Positions 7,916 through 14,725 of a stretch of DNA of 48,838 nt are shown piece by piece. Location: NCBI GenBank assembly GCA_049670505.1, contig JBATTK010000189.1, positions 1-48,838 on the forward strand, written 5' to 3'. Made by a program: the position numbers and the translations under genes. This stretch comes from JBATTK01 sp049670505. GTDB lineage: Bacteria > Bacteroidota > Bacteroidia > Flavobacteriales > Flavobacteriaceae. Each line of letters begins with the position of its first letter. The first letter of the stretch is position 1. The notes beneath the pieces are model-generated. The model saw only the letters and a program-made list of their open reading frames with translations, had not been told where the DNA came from and searched no databases.

Positions 7916-9115
7916 ATGACCAGTATTGATGATTTGATTTTATATGAAAATGAAAATTCCACTCTTGATTTCAAGAAGACCATTTATCAAAAGGAGAATT
8001 TTCAGGAACTATTATTAGATGTAATGTCATTTGCCAATGCTCATGTCTCAGGTGACAAGTATATAATACTGGGTGTTAAGCATAAAAGTGATAATGAAAG
8101 AGAGTTGTGTGGAATAGACGCTGACAATTTATCCGATTCTAGCACATATCAACAACTGGTAAATTCGAATATTGAACCTGATATAAATTTAGAATGTTTT
8201 CTTCATACCTATGATAGTAAACAGTTTGGGGTTTTCAAAATAGTTGATCCATCAGATAGGCCGTATGTTCTGAGAAAAGATTATCGAAAATTAAAGAAGG
8301 GAACCGCTTTAATCAGAAAAGGAACTTTAAAAATGCCTCTTTCTAGATCAGATTATGATCAAATATATGCCAGCAGAAATGATGGAAGATACTATGAAGG
8401 TACTATCCAAATTGGACTGTCGAACGGCAGGGATTTAAGTGATAATCAAATAATCGTTAGGCCATTTCCTGAATTACCTTCCGACCGAGCAAGATTAAAA
8501 ATTGAAAGATTAATTGCTGTAAAAAAAAGAGCATCGGATAATGATAATACTGCTCGCATATTCATTCCTCCGATTCCTAAAATCATATTTGACTCACCAA
8601 CTCCATATGAACAAAGGACTATAGAAACCTTGGAGGAGAACCTAAAATCAGTTAGAGAAACATACTTTGAGGATGATATGTTTGAGTTGAGCTCAAAATG
8701 CAGTGAAAAAATAAACATTACATTATTAAACAAAGGAGACCAATATCTTGAGGATTGTACAGTTCAAGTAATTTTCCCGAAATTGGAAGGAATACTTCTA
8801 TTAGATAAAATTCACAAAGAACCCGAACCAGAGCCAACTATATTTACTCCCTTAACAGCGGCTATTGTCGGAGGTAGTTTATCTTATGAGGAAATGAATT
8901 ATCCGAATTTTTCTAAAGAGGAGGAGCACTATTTTTTTGAATCGGATATTGGGGACTTAAAACATAATCTTCCTACGGAGGTTTTCAAAGTTCCATTTAG
9001 AGTGGTTTTTTTAGGCATTCCCAGTTCCTCAAATTTTACTGTCAAAATTAAAATATTCGGGAAAAATTTGATTAACCCTATTGAGGAAGAACTCAAAATA
9101 AAATTGTCACATTGA
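7916..9115 (+). CDS. AlbA_2 (Schlafen-type) domain protein with C-terminal beta-rich region
   Basis: Residues 5-150 match the AlbA_2 putative nucleic-acid/ATP-binding domain. There is an ENENSTLDFK start, then FANAHVSGDKYIILGV, the usual 'x-F-A-N-x..G-x-I-x-x-G-V' core, and later the HTYDSKQFGVFKI and PYVLRKD strands. AlbA_2 domains occur in Schlafen-related nucleases and in many regulators. The usual winged-helix C-terminus is not obvious. Instead residues 230-399 are rich in beta-strand-like segments ending in EEELKIKLSH, perhaps an immunoglobulin-like sandwich. It follows the SIR2 gene on the same strand and ends 8 bp from the convergent FRG gene. It could be a sensor or RNA-cutting partner of the SIR2 protein, but nothing in the sequence proves that. 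Confidence 0.7.
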   Translation: MTSIDDLILYENENSTLDFKKTIYQKENFQELLLDVMSFANAHVSGDKYIILGVKHKSDNERELCGIDADNLSDSSTYQQLVNSNIEPDINLECFLHTYDSKQFGVFKIVDPSDRPYVLRKDYRKLKKGTALIRKGTLKMPLSRSDYDQIYASRNDGRYYEGTIQIGLSNGRDLSDNQIIVRPFPELPSDRARLKIERLIAVKKRASDNDNTARIFIPPIPKIIFDSPTPYEQRTIETLEENLKSVRETYFEDDMFELSSKCSEKINITLLNKGDQYLEDCTVQVIFPKLEGILLLDKIHKEPEPEPTIFTPLTAAIVGGSLSYEEMNYPNFSKEEEHYFFESDIGDLKHNLPTEVFKVPFRVVFLGIPSSSNFTVKIKIFGKNLINPIEEELKIKLSH

Positions 9116-9123
9116 TAATTTCT

Positions 9124-10269
9124 CTAATCAAAAATTCCTAATTTTTGTTTTAATATACCATGTGCTTTAGTTCCTTTTGGCCCTCTAATTATCTTTTTTG
9201 GGGTATAACCCATGCTGAACAATTCTCCCAAGATATCTTTTTTGCAGTCCCCAGGGACCTCAAAAAAGAAGGGGGATGGTCCAGCCCAATTGGAAATCGA
9301 CTTTTCGAATATTGGAGAGAATATGAAATGACCATCTTGTGCTATTTGGCGCATATTCTCAGATTCTGTTGTTATCGTTCTAGGGTATTCCAGGGTGCCT
9401 GAAATGGAAAAATAATCTTCTACTGTTGAGCCCGATTCTTCATAAAAATCTCGTTGTTCTTCAGGCAAATTAGAAATATATTTGCTGCTTGCCATTTGAT
9501 TGGCAGCTCCGCGCATCATAACATATAACCCTCCATCTATTTTGTCATTAACACTTCCATCCCAGTCAATACATGCAAAATAGAGTGCTGACAGCGGTGA
9601 AGATGTCCAATCGATGAGGCGAGATCCACCCGTTATTGGATCATCATCATAGTGTTGTTTAATAGCCCACCATTCAGGGTCGTCTTTTTTATATGGACTA
9701 GCGCCAGAAAATATCTCGTTTAACAAGGTACTGTCAGAAAAAACATTCTCTTGCCATTTTTGCATGGCATATAGTTCAAAATCCGAAACCCTTGAGCGAT
9801 CGCTAGGAATATCGGCCTGAGGTATTTTTCTTCCTATACTTGACTGTATTTCCCATGAGGCATCAATTTGGCCTCGATAGTAAGCGAGAGATCTTCCATA
9901 TGCGTTTTGATGAACATTAATTAATCCTAAAGTTTTAATTAGGCACTCACTTGTTGATGTTATAGAAGTAGAACCTTTCGAATCGAATTTAAGTAGTTCA
10001 TTATGAATTAATGTTTGCCAGCCAGCCTGATCTGCATAATTTCGAGCGGGGTATGTCCGCGAGTTTTCTGAATATGTTTTCCCATCGTTCATCGCTGTTA
10101 AAGCAATATGGAGCGCTGATATTCCACTCCCTAAATTTGCTTTGAATAAATCCGCTCTAGATACGCTTTGTTTTGTTTGTATTTCTTTGTAAACTTCTGA
10201 CCCAATCCTCTCCTTTAGAACTTTAATTATTGCGCTAAGAGTTCCTGGTGTCAACTTAGGATTTGGCAT
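9124..10269 (-). CDS. FRG-domain protein
   Basis: The 381-residue protein shows the hallmarks of the FRG domain. It has YYRGQIDASWEIQSSIGRK with the YRG triad at 131-133, then SRLIDWTSSPLSALYFAC (216-233), and QDGHFIFSP (311-319). FRG domains are functionally uncharacterised, and they recur in mobile and defence-associated neighbourhoods. The first 120 residues are helical-looking and include LHIALTAMNDG and ARNYADQAGW. They may be an additional module. No signal peptide or membrane segment is visible. It is transcribed towards the SIR2/AlbA_2 pair, with only 8 bp between stop codons and its own promoter on the right. Thus it may be a separate unit of the same cassette. The family call is firm; the function is unknown. 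Confidence 0.8.
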   Translation of the reverse strand: MPNPKLTPGTLSAIIKVLKERIGSEVYKEIQTKQSVSRADLFKANLGSGISALHIALTAMNDGKTYSENSRTYPARNYADQAGWQTLIHNELLKFDSKGSTSITSTSECLIKTLGLINVHQNAYGRSLAYYRGQIDASWEIQSSIGRKIPQADIPSDRSRVSDFELYAMQKWQENVFSDSTLLNEIFSGASPYKKDDPEWWAIKQHYDDDPITGGSRLIDWTSSPLSALYFACIDWDGSVNDKIDGGLYVMMRGAANQMASSKYISNLPEEQRDFYEESGSTVEDYFSISGTLEYPRTITTESENMRQIAQDGHFIFSPIFEKSISNWAGPSPFFFEVPGDCKKDILGELFSMGYTPKKIIRGPKGTKAHGILKQKLGIFD

Positions 10270-10970
10270 TTTTCATGTTTTAGAATAGTAGTCAATATAG
10301 TCTATATCCCAACAAAATATAAATCATTTTCCTTAAAAACTGGATTTCAAATTGGTGACAGAATGCTTATCTGACACAATTACTGATGGTTTCAATTATA
10401 CATAAGAAAGTACATTTTTTCACAACTTTTTACATTACGCCTATTAGAAGTTGTTTCCAAATTGCAGTTGAACTCCCTAAAACATGCTCCAAAAAGGAAG
10501 CACTCTTTACAAAATCCGCTTTTTGTAAAGAGTTTAGATTATTGCTCATTTAAACACTCTACCAATAATCCCGCTCAGCACATTCCACCTCCATTACATT
10601 CCGGGCAAAGAGCTTCTCTGCCCTAGGTCTTGAACCTAATTCCCGTTTTTAACTTTCCATTCCGCTAACCCTTCCCGCTATGCTGGGAAGGAACACTTCA
10701 TTGCATGCCAAAACCGTGAATCAAGTCCGCCTGTACTGAAATTCATTTTGAGTGTTTTGTTCCGCTTCAAGACAAGTTTGAAACTTCACGATTAAAGGTT
10801 TTGCCCTACTGCCCGAACCGCCACCAATACCTTTTTTTGACGGCGAAAAAACAACATTCATTCTTGGACGACTGCATAACCGGGCTCGTACCTCGCTCCT
10901 TTTATAAGTCTAACCAAGCCTGAATATTGTAACCGAGTAAGCAACAAAAAAAGGTAACAGCGACGGCTCT
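10270..10970. other. Structured non-coding region before ssb
   Basis: There is no convincing gene in 700 bp, but several strong symmetric elements occur. One is a 13-bp stem at 10502-10533. Another is CCTTCCC/GGGAAGG at 10670-10676 and 10685-10691. A third is a long-range pairing of AAAACC (10710-10715) and GTGAA (10716-10720) with TTCAC (10785-10789) and GGTTTT (10797-10802), enclosing the palindrome AAGTTTGAAACTT (10774-10786). Base composition from about 10560 onward is less AT-rich than the flanks. This could hold a structured RNA, a leader of the ssb operon or a replication or transfer origin. I cannot choose among them. Confidence 0.5.
10502..10533. repeat. 13-bp inverted repeat, hairpin
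   Basis: ACTCTTTACAAAA (10502-10514) and its exact reverse complement (10521-10533) are separated by 6 nt. The same 13-mer also occurs once at 6294-6306, on the other side of the SIR2/AlbA_2/FRG cassette. It may be a terminator, but no clear T tract follows. Confidence 0.6.
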
Positions 10971-10997
10971 GTGGGAAGTAAATCAAAACCGGAAATC

Positions 10998-11156
10998 ATG
11001 AAATCATATCAAATCCTCAAAAATGAACCGAAACAAAAGTTAAAAAACAACAAAAAGGAAAACGCTCTAGGTGTAATAAGTAAATCGATTTTAAAAGCTG
11101 TTCGAATGGTTCGGACAGGAATATTAATTAATTCTAAATTTTTCAATTATGAGTAG
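10998..11156 (+). CDS. Possible small basic protein ahead of ssb
   Basis: A frame starting at ATG 10998 gives 52 residues (MKSYQILKNEPKQK...), rich in Lys and Asn. Its stop overlaps the ssb start by 8 bp, which suggests translational coupling. The longer version starting at 10971 adds nine residues and is less likely. There is no recognised domain. It may be a leader peptide or a chance frame. Confidence 0.3.
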   Translation: MKSYQILKNEPKQKLKNNKKENALGVISKSILKAVRMVRTGILINSKFFNYE

Positions 11157-11508
11157 TATCAAAAATTATGTGCATCTGTTAGGGAACATCGGGGATGAAC
11201 CTAAAGTAACAAACCTTGAAGGTGGTAAAAAAGTAGCCCGTTTTCCGTTGGCTACCAACGAAAACTACAAAAATGCCCAAGGTGATAAAGTGCAAAGTAC
11301 CGACTGGCATACGATAGTGGCATGGGGCAAAACCGCTGAAATTGTAGAAAAGTATGCCCACAAAGGCAAGCAAGTTGCCATTGTGGGTAAATTAAAAACA
11401 AGAACCTATACAGAGCCAAAGGAAGGCAATGAAAGGTACGTAACTGAAATCATAGCGGATGAAATCCTTTTGTTAGGGAGCAAAAACGATAAAGATGCTA
11501 ACCAATAA
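11149..11508 (+). CDS. ssb: Single-stranded DNA-binding protein
   Basis: The 119-residue protein is one OB-fold of the SSB family. It has an early NYVHLLGNIGDEPKV strand, TDWHTIVAWGKTAEI and GKQVAIVGKLKTRTY, all classical SSB segments. It coats single-stranded DNA during transfer or repair. It lacks the acidic DDDIPF-type tail of the housekeeping protein and ends in SKNDKDANQ. That is common in plasmid and ICE copies and suggests it does not recruit the host partners. It is the first gene of a plus-strand series, and a hairpin terminator follows 11 bp after its stop. Confidence 0.95.
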   Translation: MSSIKNYVHLLGNIGDEPKVTNLEGGKKVARFPLATNENYKNAQGDKVQSTDWHTIVAWGKTAEIVEKYAHKGKQVAIVGKLKTRTYTEPKEGNERYVTEIIADEILLLGSKNDKDANQ

Positions 11509-11518
11509 TTTTAATCTA

Positions 11519-11549
11519 AAAGGGTGTTGCATCTGCAATGCCCTTTTTT
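11519..11549 (+). terminator. Intrinsic terminator after ssb
   Basis: AAAGGG-TG-TTGCA (11519-11531) pairs, through two wobble pairs, with TGCAA-TG-CCCTTT (11534-11546), and more T residues follow. It lies in the 58-bp gap between ssb and the DUF6876 gene. Confidence 0.75.
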
Positions 11550-11566
11550 AATCTAAAAACCTTCAT

Positions 11567-11953
11567 ATGGAAACACATATAGAACCAAAACAGCTAGAAG
11601 AAAATTTAGTTGCTTTTAATGGAACAGAATCCTTTCATAAAATTCCATTATTAAATACCGTCATTACCGATGGCATCAAATTCTTGGCAGATAACGCGAA
11701 TTGCTTTTGGTTGGTTACCGATACATCTGTCATTGCCAAGAGCCTAATGAACCGTAGTCCCTTTATAACCATCGATTTTAAAAAGCTATCGAAAGAAATG
11801 CAAGATGCTTTGGGATACGATGCCATAATCGAATACAGCGATGGAAATGACCATATAATGGAAAGTCATAAATACCATACCACCAATTTTCCCCTAGAAA
11901 ACATCCGTCTATTTTTTACAAATAATACGCTCATGTTACCGAGCGAATATTAA
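11567..11953 (+). CDS. DUF6876-family protein
   Basis: A 128-residue soluble protein. The segment FNGTESFHKIPLLNTVITDGIKFLADNANCFWLV resembles the DUF6876 pattern (F-x-G-T-E ... T-D-G-x-K-x-L-A-x-x-A ... F/Y-W-L). DUF6876 proteins are small ICE or plasmid genes of unknown function. There is no signal peptide, membrane segment or Cys motif. It sits between ssb and the RadC-like gene, isolated on each side by an intrinsic terminator, so transcription of the block may be metered gene by gene. The family call is from pattern memory and should be tested. Confidence 0.6.
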   Translation: METHIEPKQLEENLVAFNGTESFHKIPLLNTVITDGIKFLADNANCFWLVTDTSVIAKSLMNRSPFITIDFKKLSKEMQDALGYDAIIEYSDGNDHIMESHKYHTTNFPLENIRLFFTNNTLMLPSEY

Positions 11954-11960
11954 ATCAAAA

Positions 11961-11995
11961 GAGGGCGACACCGTGGAAAGTTACGCCCTCTTTTT
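11961..11995 (+). terminator. Intrinsic terminator after DUF6876 gene
   Basis: GAGGGCG (11961-11967) pairs with CGCCCTC (11984-11990), and five T residues follow. It lies 8 bp past the stop codon. Confidence 0.85.
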
Positions 11996-12021
11996 CATCG
12001 TCTAATCTTAATAATAAAACA

Positions 12022-12477
12022 ATGAGAAACGAAGTTAATGAAATTCAAATAAGCTATTGCGAAAAATTAGGAGTACTAAATTCAGAACCTGCGAACTCAT
12101 CCGATAGAGTGGCTAAATTATTATATCAAACTTGGGATAAAAATACCATTGGACTCCATGAGACCTTCAAAGTGCTGTTACTCAATAATTCCAATAAAGT
12201 GAAAGGTACATTTCAAGCTTCCACAGGAGGTCTGACAGGCACCTTAGTTGATCTGAGAATACTTTTTGCTGTTGTGCTCAAAACACTTTCTACAGGTATT
12301 ATACTAGCCCACAATCATCCATCTGGAACTAGCAAGGCAAGTGGGGCTGATATTGCGCAAACAAGAAAAATTGAAAAAGCTGCTGAACTTTTTGATATTA
12401 AGGTTTTAGACCACCTTATCATACTTCCCGATGGCAACTATTTTAGTTTTAGAGACAATGGTTTAATGAAAGACTAG
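12022..12477 (+). CDS. RadC-like JAB/MPN-domain protein
   Basis: The 151-residue protein covers the JAB half of RadC and lacks its N-terminal helix-hairpin-helix part. The JAMM metal site is visible as Glu47 (LHETFK), H97-N-H99-PSG and S107-x-x-D110. This predicts zinc-dependent isopeptidase or nuclease-like chemistry. The biochemical role of mobile-element RadC proteins is unsettled. Short RadC proteins of this size are regular companions of ssb and transfer genes on Bacteroidota elements. The next gene starts 7 bp downstream. Confidence 0.9.
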   Translation: MRNEVNEIQISYCEKLGVLNSEPANSSDRVAKLLYQTWDKNTIGLHETFKVLLLNNSNKVKGTFQASTGGLTGTLVDLRILFAVVLKTLSTGIILAHNHPSGTSKASGADIAQTRKIEKAAELFDIKVLDHLIILPDGNYFSFRDNGLMKD

Positions 12478-12483
12478 ATAGCA

Positions 12484-12702
12484 ATGGATATTAATATAGA
12501 CATACCGTTTCGTCTTAATTTCAATAATTTGGATGGAGAAACACAAGAAAAACTTATGCAGCAATCCAGGCATGAAGTAGCGAAAAAGTGTGGTGCGGAT
12601 ATTGAAGTATACGCCAAGGAAAATCATTTAGACTATGAAGAACTTTTGGAGGAGGAAGCCATTAAAAACCTATACAACCATAAGTTTAAGTTCACAATTT
12701 AA
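12484..12702 (+). CDS. Small acidic protein of unknown function
   Basis: A 72-residue protein, probably co-translated with the RadC-like gene 7 bp upstream. It is rich in Glu, Asp and Asn, with a helical central region (GETQEKLMQQSRHEVAKKCGAD) and no membrane segment. I do not recognise the family. A strong terminator closes the unit 20 bp after the stop, so it is the last gene of the ssb-RadC group. Confidence 0.6.
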   Translation: MDINIDIPFRLNFNNLDGETQEKLMQQSRHEVAKKCGADIEVYAKENHLDYEELLEEEAIKNLYNHKFKFTI

Positions 12703-12722
12703 ATAGAACCTAACCCAGTTTC

Positions 12723-12751
12723 AAAACCTTTGAAAATTCAAAGGTTTTTTT
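12723..12751 (+). terminator. Intrinsic terminator closing the ssb-RadC group
   Basis: AAACCTTTGA (12724-12733) pairs with TCAAAGGTTT (12738-12747), separated by a 4-nt loop. The second arm runs into a seven-residue T tract. Confidence 0.85.
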
Positions 12752-12926
12752 ATGCCCTGTTTTTCAAAACATTAGGTCCTCTAACTAAAAGGGAGATTTT
12801 CAAATTCACATGTTGTACCCTGATTCGCTGAAAATTCTTTAAAAACAGAACCTTAAAACTCTTAAAAATCTCCATTCAAAATACAGCTATAAAGAGGAAT
12901 CCTAAATTCATTTAAAGTATAAAAAA

Positions 12927-13077
12927 ATTCCTGCGGAAAAAAAGGAATAGCAAGAGGGCAACACGCTGGCGCGGCGTTGCAGTATTCTAGTAAATTATAA
13001 AATATTACTAATCAATTAGTTACGATGCAAAAAAGTGAGTTAGTACACATTCAAATTTTTCCTTTTTGCGGCAAATC
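12927..13077 (+). other. Candidate origin of transfer
   Basis: This is the non-coding 400-bp space directly upstream of the mobilisation genes, where oriT is expected. It contains ATTCCT/AGGAAT (12927-12932, 12943-12948). It also has a GC-rich imperfect hairpin, GCAAC (12958-12962) to GTTGC (12976-12980) with GCTGGCGCG in the loop, that stands out from the AT-rich surroundings. The repeat TTGCGGCAAATC follows at 13066-13077. No nick site can be named by reading alone. Confidence 0.45.
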
Positions 13078-13119
13078 GACCGAAAGCACTAGTAAATAGG
13101 GAAAAAATTGCGGCAAATC
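13066..13119 (+). repeat. Direct repeat TTGCGGCAAATC overlapping the bfmA start
   Basis: TTGCGGCAAATC occurs at 13066-13077 and 13108-13119, 42 bp apart (four helical turns). The second copy begins with the TTG that serves as the likely start codon of the BfmA gene. A protein bound here would cover both promoter and start, which suggests autoregulation or relaxosome binding. Confidence 0.55.
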
Positions 13120-13692
13120 AGAATAAAAACAGTGGAATTGAAAAGCTTCAGCAACATACGTTTCAAAAAAGCAACGGCCCAAAAGTTTCAGCAGTTCTCT
13201 AGAAAGTTTTTCAAGACCCATACGGAGACCATGCAAACAATGCTAGACTTTTTCTATTACAATGAGATTTCACCAAAAGAACGCTTTGGCCCAACCGCCA
13301 GAACCTTGGAAAACCTTATAAAAAAAAGGTTCAACGCCATGGCCGCGATCATGAAAGAGATGGATAAGCATGGGGTTAGCCCTACTAAAGCTATGATGGA
13401 GCTTCTTTTTGAGCATGCACCGCAGAAAAACAAGCAACAAAACTCGCTTTCCTCCCACAAACAAAACATGCCGGTAAAGGATGATGCTTTTTTCAAATCC
13501 GCCTTTGAAACCATAGAACTGCAAAAAGAGAATACCATACTAAAGCAAAATCTTGAACAGGTACAACAGCAGTTTATGCAAACCTTGGATAAGGTAGAAA
13601 TCAATAAATCAAGTTTCGGTAAATCAAAACTGCATTTAAACATGAAACTGGAAGAATACAACACCTTAAAATCATCGCTCAAAACACAATAG
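13108..13692 (+). CDS. BfmA/BtgA-family mobilisation protein
   Basis: The 194-residue protein resembles BfmA/BtgA accessory mobilisation proteins. It has an early FKKATAQKFQQFSRKFFKTHTETMQTMLDFF stretch, then ERFGPTARTLENLIKKRFNA and helical, probably coiled-coil C-terminal residues (120-190). Such proteins bind oriT and help the relaxase. The start is taken as TTG 13108, because an in-frame TAA lies at 13093-13095 and no ATG is available before the conserved region. GTG 13132 is an alternative. It ends 3 bp before the relaxase ATG and is surely co-transcribed with it. Confidence 0.75.
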   Translation: MRQIRIKTVELKSFSNIRFKKATAQKFQQFSRKFFKTHTETMQTMLDFFYYNEISPKERFGPTARTLENLIKKRFNAMAAIMKEMDKHGVSPTKAMMELLFEHAPQKNKQQNSLSSHKQNMPVKDDAFFKSAFETIELQKENTILKQNLEQVQQQFMQTLDKVEINKSSFGKSKLHLNMKLEEYNTLKSSLKTQ

Positions 13693-13695
13693 CTT

Positions 13696-14721
13696 ATGTA
13701 CATCAGTATTACCAAACAGAATTTAAACACTAATTTTTCCCAGAGCGCTTCCGATTTTGTGGATTATTTAGAAAAAGAAAATGAGGGGGTTTTACCAGAG
13801 TTCCAAGAACCCTTCTTTGATCAAAATAATGACAAAATACCACCGGAACAAGTAGTCAAGGAGATTGACGGGAATACGGCCAAACTCAAAAAAGTTGAAC
13901 CTAAATTTTACTCGTTGACTATTAATCCCAGTCAGCAGGAATTGAAGGTCATCAATAACGACCCTGAAAAACTACGAAAGTATGTGCGTGAAGTAATGAA
14001 GGATTATGCGTCTTCATTTCATCGAGACAAACCGGTATCGGTGGATGATATTAAATATTATGCGAAAATTGAACACAAACGAACCTTTAAAGGTTTTGAC
14101 CGAGAGGTTAGAGAAAATCAACCCTACCGTGCACAAATTGTACGACTTGAAAATGACATTCGTAAAATGGAGCGCGGGGAACTGATAGGTAATATTTCCG
14201 TTACTACTCAAAAACTAGCGAAGCTAAAAGCTGAAATTCCCCACAAAATTGACGGCAAACCCGTTGAGCAAGGAATGAAAAAATCAGGTTTCCAGACCCA
14301 TGTACATATTATCGTTAGTAGAAAAGATACTAGCAATCGCTACAGCCTATCCCCAGGAAGCAAATACATGGAATCAGAAAGTAAGCTAAATGGGCAGCTA
14401 GTGAAACGAGGATTTAACCGAAACGTATTCTACAAAAAAGCTGAAAAGACTTTTGATACCATGTTCAACTACAAAAGAAACTTTGTGGAAACCTATGAGG
14501 CCAGAAAAGCCTATATCAAAGACCCACATAAATATTTTGCACACTTACTAGGACTACCTACAAATGAACGGAGCGCAGCATTCAAGATACTAGGTAAGGC
14601 GGGGGTTCGAGTTCCTCGAATGAATATACCTACGAATAAGGTACAAATGGCACTTAAAACCATTAAGCAGTTTAAAAAGGCTATGGACTTGGCTCGTTCA
14701 TCTGGCTCTATCGGAATTTAA
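13696..14721 (+). CDS. mobB: Relaxase, MobB/DUF5712-type
   Basis: The 341-residue protein begins MYISITKQN, and it has a Tyr-rich N-terminus. Its central THVHIIVSRKD (201-211) supplies the two-His metal site typical of relaxases. This matches the DUF5712/MobB-like mobilisation proteins of Bacteroidota conjugative transposons. It would nick oriT and stay bound to the 5' end during transfer. A charged helical insert (about 145-180) separates the N-terminal part from the His motif. It lies 3 bp after bfmA and 4 bp before the coupling-protein gene, a tight mobilisation operon. The family assignment is strong; the catalytic Tyr cannot be fixed by eye. Confidence 0.8.
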   Translation: MYISITKQNLNTNFSQSASDFVDYLEKENEGVLPEFQEPFFDQNNDKIPPEQVVKEIDGNTAKLKKVEPKFYSLTINPSQQELKVINNDPEKLRKYVREVMKDYASSFHRDKPVSVDDIKYYAKIEHKRTFKGFDREVRENQPYRAQIVRLENDIRKMERGELIGNISVTTQKLAKLKAEIPHKIDGKPVEQGMKKSGFQTHVHIIVSRKDTSNRYSLSPGSKYMESESKLNGQLVKRGFNRNVFYKKAEKTFDTMFNYKRNFVETYEARKAYIKDPHKYFAHLLGLPTNERSAAFKILGKAGVRVPRMNIPTNKVQMALKTIKQFKKAMDLARSSGSIGI

Positions 14722-14725
14722 AATT

